DNA of 64,000 nt from Hydractinia symbiolongicarpus (GCF_029227915.1 NC_079886.1:23288501-23352500); one strand, 5' to 3'. Shown: positions 28,601-39,667, counted from the first letter of the stretch. Notes: a model not told the origin generated them from the letters alone. Program-made: numbers and translations.

Positions 28601-30331
28601 GCAAGAAGCTTCTTCCCCTAGCTAATATTTTGCAATTTTAACAACGAATATCTTGCAAACAAATCACAACAAGTAAAAAAGCAAATTGTTTTGTAATTAG
28701 TAGGTACAATACTTTGAAATTGAGAAGTTAAGCAGTACGACACTTCAATGTCAAGGCGAATTGTACCACAGTTCTTTCTTCTTGGTCACTGTTCTTGCAC
28801 ATGAAGTGAACTAGATCATGTCATTTATAATGTAGTAAACAATATAAAGGACATCATCTAGTTCACTTCATATGCGAGAACAGGGACCGAGTTTTGTATG
28901 TTTGCGACAGGAGAGTTGTGTGAAAAAGAAAGATTAATGAAGATAAAGAAAGATCATGAAGATTATAAACATTATCAATTCTAATATTAAAGTTTATCGT
29001 CACTTTAGCTACTGTTGAGAAAGCGCAAGCAAGAAAAGTGCATACGATGATGGCAATTTAAATCAAGTAACCATCCATTCCGTTTTGGAATGGCACAGTG
29101 AATTTTTTTTGATTGATAAATCAGAGCAAAATTAATAGCACTTCCATGTAAACAATAATCAGAATGCCAACAGTTTTCCTACAATCGAAGTAGATAAAAC
29201 ATTCACCCGATTGAGGCATGTCTTACTCAATGACATTGCAGACTCACTTGACTGGGTAATTTTACCTTGATCGGGTATATATAATACTTATCCGATTGGA
29301 CTAAAGTGCCCTACTGAAGCCTAAAGGCGCGTAATCACCCTGTAGGCAACTTTTTTTGAGGTACCTATTTTATAGTAAAAATTGAAAGATATACATGAAA
29401 AAATATAATCCTGAAAATTTTATTAAAACTGACGACCAGAACATGTTCAAATTTCATAGAAATAGCAAACTTACCCCAATTTCTCCTAGCCTACAGAACC
29501 GCCATTACATTTCATTGCACGAATCATGCGATATTAAACGCAGAGCAAAATTGATCACATGGTTGCTGGATTCATGCCATTACAAAAAAATAATTAATGA
29601 GGGAGAGCATCTGTAGCTGTGTTTCCATCGTAATGCTTTTATAAATTTATCAACAAAGTTCCGAACATGAAAAATCAGATAAATCAATTGAAGTTTCTGT
29701 GTTATATTTTATTACTTAAATGCTTTAATTTACTGAAATCAGATTTCTTTGCAACATCAACCTCTTCTTGTTGTTGTTTCTGAAGATAGCTTTGCCACAC
29801 TAGCTGTCTTACTTTCTAATTAATTTCCTTTGTTGAAACAGCTTGTCGTTTCCTTACGGAGACATTATCACATCTAGACAATTAGAATACCTAAATTTTT
29901 AGAATTTCCCCTTTTATGCCCTAAATTTAATTATCTCCATAATGCTTTAACTATCTTCAACTCTCACAATATGCATTCTCCCTCGTTGGTTTTTTTTTGC
30001 TTATTATATGCAATAATCTTGGTCAAGCCAATAAAAAAAGACAGAGCGTGATAAAGATTAATTATCATAATTATTAACCACGAGACAATATTGCGATTTC
30101 TTCTTTCTGTTTCGTTTGACTGTGGTCTCCAAAAACAATGGTGAATAGAATAAGAGGGAATTATTTTTTTCTTGTGTCTTTCCAACGGAGCCTACCATAA
30201 TGGAGATATTATCGAAATCTCCAGTGCTCATTTAAACTTAAGGTCGTTTGTTTACCTACAGTTTCACACAAACATTTTGTGATGGCCCACTTATTAGACG
30301 GGAATAGGAGATCAACAAGATCGTTAAACAT
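19604..30331 (-). CDS. YME1L1: YME1L1, mitochondrial i-AAA protease
   Basis: An ATP-dependent zinc metalloprotease of the inner mitochondrial membrane that faces the intermembrane space. Fifteen coding exons, read downward: 30331-30256, 26078-25927, 25692-25560, 24505-24393, 24272-23585, 23287-23155, 22638-22576, 22283-22171, 22094-22050, 21818-21708, 21583-21488, 21407-21225, 20416-20343, 20105-20016 and 19747-19604. They give 737 residues with every phase matching. A membrane segment lies at about 259-279. The AAA domain shows Walker A GPPGTGKT at 342-349, Walker B FIDELD with D401/E402, and the RPGRF arginine-finger region. The protease site is HESGH at 562-566. The N-terminal 150 residues are poorly conserved, as expected for a targeting region. 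The first ATG (30331) follows a possible acceptor CTAG, so an upstream untranslated exon may exist. The join of exons 1 and 2 can be placed two ways in frame. Confidence 0.93.
26079..30255 (-). other. First large intron of YME1L1
   Basis: A 4.2-kb intron. No exon with a fitting phase was found in it. Open frames of 60-127 codons have no family features. The one structured piece is the imperfect hairpin at 28781-28891. The rest is AT-rich unique-looking sequence. Confidence 0.6.
28781..28891. repeat. Imperfect 42-bp hairpin, miRNA-precursor-like or MITE
   Basis: The arms 28781-28822 and 28850-28891 pair over 42 positions with five differences, at least two of which would be G:U pairs on one strand. 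The loop is 27 bases. A central run (ATGAAGTGAACTAGAT) pairs without interruption. It lies in the large YME1L1 intron. Size and pairing suit a cnidarian-type pre-miRNA, but a small fold-back element would look the same. The strand is unknown. Confidence 0.6.
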
Positions 30332-31045
30332 CGTGGCTAGAAAACAACAACAATAAATTTAAGATATTAAAGTATCATTATTTCCATTTCTGGTAAGTTT
30401 TATATCCTCAAATTTTCAGGAAAAGCATAGCTCTGTCTGAACTTTAAAATTAATAAAAAAAATGTATATATTAATTTTTTTCGAAAAGGGTGATTAAGCG
30501 CCTTTAAGAAGAGAAGGGAGCCATATAGGGGCCATCACAACTGTCATGTAATTTCCCGCAGAATTTTTAATTAGCTAGCTGGCTATATACAATAAAAAAG
30601 GTCTATCATTACAACTTTATATGAATAATGTCAACCAGATGTTATCCATCTACACTTGATAATAGTTTAAAGCCTCAACAATGTTTTCGTAGAAAGAAAT
30701 GGGCTGAAAAAGATCTTTCTTCAGTAAGCTTCCGCATTTTTCTGTATGCCAGATAGAGATAGTTGTTAGATCCAGAAGGGCTTACCATGGAAAATGTAAA
30801 CATTCAAAAAGGTCTATACCTTCTGTTTGAAGAAACAGACTGAGAAGGACCTGTTCTGCACAGATTGTGAAAAAAAGGACGCCTGGATTATGTACACATG
30901 GCCCAATTATGTTTTTTTTGCCCTAATTATGTTGTGACTGGATTATGAATGCTGATATAATGGCTGGCCAGGCAGGCTGTGATTCGCTTTTTCTTCAAAC
31001 TTTTGTGAATGAAACATTGACAAATTACTGTCACAGAATGATGGA

Positions 31046-31171
31046 TTTCTCTGCAAGATAGAACACCATTTAAAACTAGGCATAGAGAAAGAAAAAAGTC
31101 TCAATGTAATTTTTCTCTGCAAGATAAAACACCATTGAAAACTTGGCATAGCAAAGAAAAGTCTCCACGTA
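31046..31171. repeat. Imperfect tandem duplication of about 62 bp
   Basis: Copies at about 31046-31109 and 31112-31171 share TCTCTGCAAGATA, ACACCATT, AAAACT, GGCATAG and AAAGTCTC in order. It has no coding sense. Confidence 0.75.
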
Positions 31172-31263
31172 AAAGTCAAATTGCAAAATTGAGTTTTCAT
31201 GAAATTTCGTTTTATTTGAGAACAACAATAACTTTGCCACCTGGGCTATTTGCTTGTCATGAA

Positions 31264-31370
31264 ACCCAGTCAGCCTCGATTATGTTCGTTCTACAAGTGG
31301 AGAAATAACATAAAAGTGTTGCACATAAAGACAGCCCGCCCTGATTATGTTCGTTCTATAAGTCTCAGAT
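31264..31370. repeat. Dispersed repeat, monomers with GATTATGTTCGTTCTA
   Basis: Two monomers about 75 bp apart, each carrying CAGCC, GATTATGTTCGTTCTA and AAGT. The same monomer recurs at 33935-34135. A second shared block, GGGCTTAC followed by ACATTCAAAAAGGTCTATA, lies at about 30779-30820 and again at about 34257-34303. Confidence 0.7.
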
Positions 31371-32348
31371 AATATTAGACTTATAGGTGAATATTTATCA
31401 TAGCACATCCGTATTTCATTCTCAAAGAGAATGCTCACTCTGTCAAGATCAGTTAAAGACTCACGCTTGAATTCTTTCCTACCATCATGGCTACTGCAGA
31501 CATGTTGGTGTGGGTTCTTGATGATTTAATGTGTGCTAATGTTGAATCTCTTCATGAAATGCAAAAAGAATTTTTAGAAAGTGTTCATTTTCTGACATTT
31601 CTGTTTTCTGGATATATTTATCCCTTGGTAAAGTCTGCGTCCAAATTCAGGTGCAGATATATACATTCCATCTGAGGGAGGTGTGAAGATAAAGGAATTA
31701 TTATTTTACTCTCCAGCACACCTCACATTTTTTTAAAGGTTTTCAGTACTAGCTACAAAAAGCTAGTTGAGAAGAGCTTTTCACAACAGACTATTAAAAA
31801 TGAATACAAAAAGATTTATTTAGCTAGCTATTAGCTAGCTAGCTGGCTAATTGTTTTTCTAATATGAGCTCATTGAACAGATGTTTTGTCAATAAACAAC
31901 TCTTCAAATGGTTATGAGGAAACAAAGTTTGTTAATTGAAGGTCATGGTAAAATATATTATTTTAAGATCCAATCCATCAGGAGACTGTTTATACAGATT
32001 AGCATCGTTGGTATTGGTAGGTGATAATTCTTTTGTTGATGTTTTAAGAATTTTGACATCCATAGAACTTTTCTTGCATCCTTCCTTTTATTCCAAGCCT
32101 CCTTGTTTTCAATATGCTTTTTAAAAAGAAGGAAAATATTTTTATATCTGAAAAACGTTTATTCAGATTTTTCCTGTCCCATATTGTTTGTGACATGATT
32201 CTTTCTCCTGAGGAAGCAGTGAAAGCAGAAGCAATATCAACACATGTACCCCTAAGACATGGTCGATTTTTCTGTTAATACTTGCCTTGTCAACAGTAAT
32301 AAAAAGAAGTTCAGCTTGTTACAGTTTTGAACTTTCTTTACGCAGTAT

Positions 32349-33146
32349 ATATTGCTACGCCTATCTATTTTACCTGATGGGAATCAGTTAAAAAATTTAT
32401 TTTGCTATAAAAGTATTGTTAAGTCTGCTGTAGACTCCAAACCAAATCATTACATTGCCCTTGTTCCAGGTTGCCACCCTCCTAAACAACTTTCCTATTT
32501 CGGCCTGCAAGTGAACTCTACCAAACTTTCCAGAAGTAATAGAGCAATTTCAAAACTCTGTCACTATGTTCCCTTAAAGATACTTCTGTATGTATACTAC
32601 TCTTTATTTCTTTCTCACACTTCTTATTTCTCCCAAGTTTGGTGTCTAACCCATAACATCCATACTGATCGAATCTTTAAACTTCAAAAAATAGCAGTAA
32701 GACTCATCACCTTCGCTGACTTTAACCAACCCTCTAAACCTCTACTAAAGCAACTTAACCTTCTTGATATTTTTGATACCACCAAAATCTGTAATGTACC
32801 TCTAGTTCACCAAATCCTAAACAAAACCTCTCCACCTGATATTAATAGGCTTTTTAGTCTAGCGTTTTGCCCGGATACTTACAATAGTAGAGGATCTTCT
32901 ATTAAACTTTTAGACAAACCCCTTGTTAGAACTTTTTCTTTTGGTACCAATTCTATTTTATATCAATGTATACTAGCCTGGGACTTTTTCAATCTGTTTT
33001 CCCTAGGCAAGACCTTTCTTCACTATCAATATATAGAATCAAATCACTCTGCAAAAATTCCCTCCTCAATAAATATTCCTAACAAGCTTAGTCCCTTTTT
33101 TACTTTTTGCAAACGGATAAATAACCCAGTTACAGTATATAGTTAA
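32349..33146 (+). pseudogene. Non-LTR retrotransposon fragment, C-terminal end of the reverse transcriptase ORF
   Basis: One open frame of about 264 codons ends at 33146. The segment with AISKLCHYVPLKILLYVYYS, SHTSYFSQVWC, RIFKLQKIAVRLITFADFN and PLLKQLNLLDIFD is the conserved region after the polymerase domain in CR1/L2/jockey-like LINEs. The catalytic YxDD region is absent. The stretch before it (IALVPGCHPPKQLSYFGL) does not follow the usual order, so an internal deletion is likely. It is a dead 5'-truncated copy. The clade was not resolved. Confidence 0.75.
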
Positions 33147-33769
33147 TTTTCTTAAAGAAAATAAACAAAGAATTTATATTTATTTATGGTGGCCATCTCC
33201 TTAGATTAGTTTTTAACTAGTAACTTGTTGTTGTTGTTTTTAGCAATTTATCTAGCTAAAGTTCCTGTGCATCTAAATAAATACATTGGTTTAGGTGTGT
33301 ATGTTTCATATCACATGTATGTACATTTCATCTTCATTATCCTGATCTTTCCATATTCTTATTGTTTATGCTATGTTTGTGTTTTATTTTGCTGTCCATG
33401 GCTGGTGTGATAATTTGATTCACCTAGTCATGCTGACGAAGCCTGATATTGGCAGAAACAGCAAGAATTTATAAATATTGAAATATATCACACAATTGTC
33501 TCACTTTATTGTAGTTAATTCTTGTTAATCTCTGTTGTTGTTTTTGATTGATAAAAAGTTTAAGTTATACATGTTAGCACAGTTTTTTTGTGAAATTAGT
33601 GTTTTATCTATCCAAAATATGACATATAAAACAGAGAGATGTTTCTTATAAAAAATGTTCTTAGGAGATTTTCTTAGCTTAGTGTTTCTTTTAATTAAGT
33701 TTTAATGATAATTCGATGAATCGGAAGACAATTTCCTGCGATTTTTGTACCTCAAAGCTCAAATTAGCG

Positions 33770-33914
33770 AACGTTTCTGGGGCCCAGACCCCACTTGTGG
33801 GGCTTTTATCGCCCCCAAGACCCCCAGCCGGTAAAGTCAAGCCTTAGTCCAAACATTTCTGCTGCTCAGCAATGCTTCGAGTAAGTCTTGAACAACTCTG
33901 GATCCGCCCCTGTA
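33770..33914. mobile_element. Possible terminus of a hAT-like DNA element
   Basis: The stretch ends GGATCCGCCCCTG, which read on the other strand is CAGGGGCGGATCC, the typical start of many hAT-type inverted repeats. Before it lies a G/C-rich run unlike its surroundings (GGGGCCCAGACCCCAC). No partner terminus was found within the block, so the extent is unknown. Confidence 0.35.
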
Positions 33915-33934
33915 TACTGCCGTACATAAACCAG

Positions 33935-34135
33935 CCTGTCCTGATTATGTTCGTTCTATAAGTGCCAATTAATATTTTTAACCGTTATACATAAGTGCCA
34001 ACGAAAATAAAAAGTATCAAACATAAATCCGGCCTGCTCTGATTATGTTCGTTTTATGAGTGCCAAATAATATTTTATAACTGTCGTACATAGCCGGCAT
34101 AGTACATAGTCCTGTTTATAAACGGGCTAAGCTGC
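33935..34135. repeat. Dispersed repeat, second cluster
   Basis: Two monomers with CCTGATTATGTTCGTTCTAT and CTCTGATTATGTTCGTTTTA, each followed by GAGTGCCAAATAATATT-like sequence. They are related to 31264-31370. Further degenerate pieces (CATACATAATCCGGGCA) run on to about 34180. Confidence 0.7.
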
Positions 34136-34395
34136 CATACATAATCCGGGCAACGTTTGTAATCCGGGCAGCGTTCGTAATCCATACAGAACAGAGACCT
34201 CTGTTCACCTTGTGCCTACCATCTTTTTGCCTGCCACGCAATTGTTAAAGCCAAAAGGGCTTACTGCAAAAATGTTAACATTCAAAAAGGTCTATAGCTA
34301 GCTAGCTAGTTATAGCCTTGCTCCCAAACCAAACAAAAGGTTCATGGGTGGCTGTCAATTTTTCTAAAAAAAAGGTATATAGCTAGCTATAGCTA

Positions 34396-34528
34396 TAGTC
34401 AGGGCGCTGAGTTCTGAAAAATAAACGAGTTCGTGCAAATTCGGGGGAACTTACAAAAACTTCACCAGATGATACATAAATACTTAGTATAAACGATTTT
34501 ACTTACTGGCCTTCTTAATTCTACTTGC
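34396..34528. repeat. Left terminal inverted repeat of the XPG-type transposon
   Basis: Outer 18 bp and inner block (TTACTGGCCTTCTT) pair with the right end. The middle part is diverged and gapped. It begins directly after a TAGC-rich tract. Confidence 0.75.
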
Positions 34529-34793
34529 ATATATTCCAAAAACAAAAAATATAAACATGTATGAACGATCAATTTTCAATATTTCATTCTTTTTTTTAAA
34601 TATATAATGCTTTTGTAAAAGCAGATAGTTTAGATTTTTGTTCTTTCGAAACTAAATATGTTACATTTGAACAAACAACACAAACCCCCGTGTTCTTATT
34701 CGTGAGCTAAATGTGGTAACGCGGGAGTTTCTACAGCTGGAGGAGGGATAAAAAACAGGTTGCAATGAATGTGCGAAAGAAAATTTATCGAAA

Positions 34794-37734
34794 ATGAGCT
34801 CAAAGAAACCGATGAAACTCGTTCTATCTCCAGCTAAAAAAAGTAAGCAAGAAGTGAAATGTATTATACACAACAACAATTACAAGAAAGAAACAAAGTT
34901 AAGAGCATTCACAGAAAAATCAGCCGAAAAAGTGAAAATAGCAAGGTATGTTGCAAGTTTGATTATATTGTTTTATTTTTTAATTTGTGGTTTTCATGAC
35001 TTTATTGTAACAGCGCTATACTTCCGTTTTTTATAGTGAAATTCGAAATGATGAAAATGTCACTGATTTAGTGAGCGGCGATCTTTCCGATTTGAAATTT
35101 CATCAGAAATGTTTAGATGCGTATGTCCACCCAAAAACATTAGCTACCATACAAAAGAAAAAAGAAAAAGCTGAAGCAAGCGACGATGAAACGGGAGATG
35201 TTAACGACATAGAAGAACAACAACCAACTTCAACTATCCGAATGTCACAGAGAAAGAGACTGGCCTTGAAGGTCTGTTTGAACTGATGGAAGAGTACGAA
35301 CGTGATATTAAACAAGCAGGTAAAACAGCATTGTATTGGTTGTCTTTCATGGAGATGATGGACGTGTTGTTTGGATTTATACGAGGTTTAAAAATTGGTA
35401 ACTGGGAATTGCACCTAGACGCAACACGCCAAATGCTGCCATGGTTTTTTGCATACGACCGTCCCAATTATTCCCGCTATTGTACATTCTATGTCATGGA
35501 GATGCTGCACTTGCCAGAAACACATCCCGGAATATGTGAGGAATTCACGTAAGTCTGATATTTCGTAATGCGTTGGCGACTTGTGGTTTAAACATGTAGC
35601 TTTTTGAGAAAATTTATTAAAACTCTTTAGTAACGGAAATTTTGCGGTTAGAAGATCTCCTGGAAAATTCAATAAAGTTCCCAGTGACCAATGCATAGAG
35701 CAAACCATTAACAGAGAACAAAAATGTCATGGTGGAATAACTGGATACAGCACTTCTCCTGGGACTATACAAAGATGGGTATTTACTAGCCACACTATTG
35801 CAAAATGTATAAGTATCCTCGAAGACATGCTGACAATCAAACAAAAAATGTCACATCCCAAAGAATTAGGTAAATCCAGAATGGAATTCGACGAAGCTTC
35901 TGTTCAGAGATGCTACGACACTTTGGTCTCTTGGGGAAGCCCATTTAACAGCCGAGACAGCCTTGTTCAAATTTGTTCTGGTGTGGAAGCTACCACAGTC
36001 GTCGAGAAAAACTTACTGGAAGCCCATTCTGTTGGAAAAAAAGAGATGGAAGAATTTGTTGAAAAAAGAATCAAGTCAAATGAAATTTCCTTCTATGATC
36101 GAATTAAAAAAACCCGTCTCAAAACGTTTAAGGATGTCGCAGTGAAGAAGGTGTGTAAGGTAAAAGAGAAGAACATTACGATCGCTGCAGAACGAAGTGT
36201 GTTTGCAAAGTTGTTAATCATTGCACAAAACCGCAATAATATTTCGATGAAGGAAGTCTTGAGTTAACCTTTGAGTCCAATTCCTTGGGCTCTTGCTCTT
36301 CCAGATGGGGGGCTTGTGAAAACAGTCAAGTCTAAGGTGTTGGCGAAAATAGAAGAGGGTATTGACCCAGAAGAATCCTTACCCACGAATTGTTGTACGA
36401 TTTTTGATGGAATGGTTTTGCTGCAGCAATTGGATGGTATTCCACTCCTCACATTCGGGGATATATCAGAGTTTCTTTTAAAGAGAATCTTGCGGTGTAA
36501 GTCTCAAATCATCTACTTCGTTACTGACCAGTACTTCCAGAATTCTGTGAAAGGCTATGAGAGAAGCAGACGTACCGCAGATGGAACACTCGGAGTACGC
36601 ATCGAACGAAGAGATCAAAAGAAGCCATCTCAGTTGAAGAAGTACATGCGCAACGACGAAAACAAAAAAGAAATCACTCAGTTTTTATTAAACGACTGGT
36701 CCAATGAAAGTCGATTTGTAGGTCTACTAGATCGTCGTGAAATTTACTTCAATTGTTTGTCAAAATTTTTCAAAATATATGTCGTCAACGGTCGTGTATG
36801 TTGTGAAGAAGAATCGTCCTTAGAAAACCACCAAGAAGAGGCAGACACCAAGGTATTTCTCTGTTGCAACCAAGCAAGCGTGACTGGCGTTGATAATGCA
36901 TGCATCGTAACCGTGGACAGTGACATTGTCATATATGCTGTACATTTTGAAAATAAAATTGGAATCAACATTTATCTACAGATCGGTTCGGGTGGACGGA
37001 AACGAATCTTAAGTGTGACCAAAATTCGAGATGCTGTTGGTCCCGCAATTGCAGAGGCTCTTCCAGCTTTCCATGCTTTTACAGGTAATGACTTCACAAG
37101 TGCATTTCACGGCATAGGGAAAGTGAAGCCATACAACTTTTTGAAAGCTAACGAAATATTTCAAAATGTGTTTGCCAAGCTAGGTAAATCTGCGACATTT
37201 GATGTTGACCTCTTTCCACACATTGAGCAATTTGTTTGCAAATTATATGGAGTCAGTGCAACTAACACAGATGACGCACGCTACAAAAAGTTCTGTTCGT
37301 GTAAACCTACACCTGAGCCGCAACAGCTTCCTCCAACTCGAGATGCACTATTAAATCATTGTAAAAGAGTTTCATATATCACAGCGATAGTTCGAAATTC
37401 TTTGGTTGCAAATCCAAACCTACCAAGCCCAAATGGACATGGATGGAATGTCAACGGTGAGAAACTAGAGATCATTTGGCTATTAAGACGACCTGCACCA
37501 GATGCTCTATTGGAAATGGTTTCTTGCTCTTGCCGTAAGTCATCATCTTGCGCCAAAGAAACTTGTGTTTGTAGCTCGTATGATTTGCCTTGCACAGATT
37601 TATGCTCCTGTAACTGTGTTGATCAAGGATCAGACAACGACGAGATAATTCTCGAAAATGATGTTAAAGTCGATAGTTCTGATGACGAAAGTGAGGATGA
37701 CACAGAAGATGAAGAAACTTTATTTTCAGATTAA
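34794..37734 (+). pseudogene. XPG/FEN-like nuclease with Cys-rich C-terminus, transposon-borne, two lesions
   Basis: Exons 34794-34945, 35037 to about 35270, frame-shifted continuation to 35548, then 35631-37734. Both introns have good GT-AG sites and keep frame. The N-terminus has a possible C/H zinc site (CIIH, then FHQKC). In the part from 36271, the acidic residues follow FEN1/XPG order: FDG (D46 of that segment), EEAD (E189/E190/D192), VDSD (D216/D218) and TGND (D274) followed by SAFHGIGKVKPY, like the helix-two-turn-helix GCDY and GIG motif. A Cys-rich CXC-like tail (SCSCRKSSSC, SYDLPCTDLCSCNC) and an acidic end follow. Lesions: a frameshift near 35260-35275, perhaps with an internal deletion, and TAA at 36265-36267. 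I recall the family from many cnidarian and other aquatic animal genomes as uncharacterised proteins. Confidence 0.72.
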
Positions 37735-38011
37735 CATTAATATTCTTGGTTTTTAAGTATATGTTAGATAATAAATTAGTTAGTGTATTTCCTGTCAAAT
37801 ATTCGATATTTTCTCATACAGAGGTTTGGTGACAAGATTTATGCGCATTAATATCATAATTACGGAGCCGAAAGTAACTTCCGCGTTATTGAGTCCCATT
37901 TTGTTTTACATTTCGACAAAAAATGCTCACGGCAATATGTTTTCTGTGGGGTTTTATAGTTGTGGCTGTTAGCTTTTTTATGCTGTGACGTCATTTCTAA
38001 AAATAGGACAA

Positions 38012-38133
38012 GCAAGAAAATTCAAGAAGGCCAGTAAATGTTTTTTAAATGCTTTTATATATACGATTGTGCTGTGTGAATATCAGAAGTTCTCCTAAAT
38101 TTCCCAAAATAAATTAACTCAGCGCCCCGACTA
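38012..38133. repeat. Right terminal inverted repeat of the XPG-type transposon
   Basis: Reverse complement of the left terminus, strongest in the outer 18 bp and in GAAGGCCAGTAA. It is followed by CTA at 38134-38136, matching the left flank. Confidence 0.75.
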
Positions 38134-38899
38134 CTAGCCTAGCTACCTATTTTTTCTGAATACAAAAATAAAACTAAATCAAAATATGCCAGACACAAAA
38201 AAACTATGATATATAATATACCTGAAATGTAGATTGTGCTCCAACTGACATATTAGTTCTGGTTATATTTGCGAGTCAGCTCTCCCTGAATAAAATGAAT
38301 CAGCTTATTTTATCTTCGCATGCTTAGCGGTTTGTTTACCATTTTGATTTTGTCTTGGTTTCCCACATTTTACGATAGTAGAGGAGGAGAATACTTTTTT
38401 CAATATATGCACTCCCCCTCCCTGGTTTTAGATATACGATTTGGACGCACCCTCATTCCCAGGGATTTTTGCCTGTTTATTATTAAAGACAAAAAAACCC
38501 TGAATACAAGGGTGATTCAGACAGTTGACGCCGTGTGCCATGCCCAGCGACGAGGTTGTTATATGGTTTACACGAGCTATCAACTCTTGCATGGGGTCTC
38601 TAGTACGGATTTTTCACGAAATCTCCCAAGCAATTATCTAGTTTATACCGTCAGAGCAGGCACTAGTTACGCGTGCCTGCGCTGCTTTAAATGCTTAAAA
38701 TTCACATTTCCTAAAAGACCCCTACTATTATTCGTTAAACTTCCAATATCCAAGTGATGAGAGTGTCTTACTATTCATTGTCCATAAAAAAATTTTATTC
38801 GGTAACACAAATATGATTACTAAGGAAAGGAAATGCAATAGCAATAATAAGAACTGATTCTTTACAAAACGAAAGCATTGTTGGACACATGCCACAAAA

Positions 38900-39367
38900 C
38901 ATATCAAAAATATGTTTCATTTTCTTGAAAGTCCCGAACACAGTCGTTTACAGCAGCGTTTTGTGGAAAGAGGGTTAATCGTAGAGGTGGATATGATCTG
39001 GACATACCGGGTTTATATAAGTTTTATGGACAACAAAAGTGGATTGACTGGTTTGCGAAGAAAGTTGAGACGGTAAAAGCCGACATTTCTTGTAAAGTTT
39101 TAAAGTGTTTAAAATAAATATTTTAAAATTATTCTATTTTATTATTTTTGTATGCTGCTCCCTAATTTTTTGGACTGTCCGCTAATTGGATAGAAAAAAA
39201 GCCTATAGTTGCCATTTCCTGCAAATAAATTTTCCCGCTAATCAGAGTGTCCGCTAATTAAAAAGTTTTATGAGACTTTGACCAGAAAACGGCCGGTGCA
39301 TGGACAAAGTGTCCACTAATCAGAGGTGTTCGCCTTTTAGAGTGTCCGTTAATTGGAGAGAATACTG
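38900..39367. mobile_element. Remnant with a pogo/Tigger-like right end
   Basis: Read on the minus strand, the right end is CAGTATTCTCTCCAATTAAC followed by GGACAC and flanked by TA (39368-39369), in the style of pogo/Tigger elements. Several GTCCGCTAATT-type subterminal repeats lie at 39175-39360. A short open segment at about 38957-39117 (containing GGYDLDIPG and KWIDWFAKKVE) ends just before them and may be the last piece of its protein, but I do not recognise it. No left end was found. Confidence 0.4.
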
Positions 39368-39667
39368 TATTTGGCATATGTGTCTGCTGTCTGCTGTCTT
39401 TAGTCGACAGTTCATCTCAAAATATGTGTTCGACTTAACTTGGCTAATGTCAAGGGCACCTGGTGCTTTCAGTTACTTCGGGTAAAATACTGAACGGTCA
39501 TGGTAACTATGGAAAAACTGCGCTTTTACCCAATTCTAGGAGATTAAATTTCAAAATATGTAGAGCTTTCTTAACCACCGTACTACAAAAATAGCCCCTA
39601 AATTTACAATCTTGTTCCTCGTGACCTATGTCCACTCAATACTAGCCCAAATAAAATTTAATTAATA

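Larger units (their letters stand above)
30332..34392. other. Repeat-rich region upstream of YME1L1
   Basis: I see no host gene here. It contains a 62-bp direct duplication (31046-31171), two clusters of a dispersed repeat (31264-31370 and 33935-34135), a LINE reverse-transcriptase tail (32349-33146), a possible transposon terminus ending at 33914, and TAGC tracts. A 62-codon frame at 31487-31675 starts ATGGCTACTGCAGACATG but has no recognisable domain. The YME1L1 promoter should lie just above 30331 but was not located. Confidence 0.55.
34396..38133 (+). mobile_element. 3.7-kb terminal-inverted-repeat DNA transposon with an XPG/FEN-like nuclease gene
   Basis: The left end TAGTCAGGGCGCTGAGTT (34396) matches the reverse complement of the right end (TAGTCGGGGCGCTGAGTT, ending 38133) at 17 of 18 positions. 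The match resumes inward (TTACTGGCCTTCTT at about 34503 left and its complement at about 38023-38036 right), giving TIRs of about 120-130 bp. CTA flanks both sides (34393-34395 and 38134-38136), a plausible 3-bp target duplication, though the flanks are TAGC-rich. The only gene inside is the nuclease-like one at 34794-37734. XPG nucleases and 3-4-bp duplications are what I recall of the Academ superfamily; this is memory and was not checked. Confidence 0.8.

Noticed and set aside
31487-31675. ATG frame MATADMLVWVLDDLMCANVE as a small gene
   Set aside because: No domain, no splice donor or partner exon recognised, and it is surrounded by repeats.
38320-38757. 145-codon plus-strand frame
   Set aside because: No recognisable family and no splice context; its composition looks like random open sequence.
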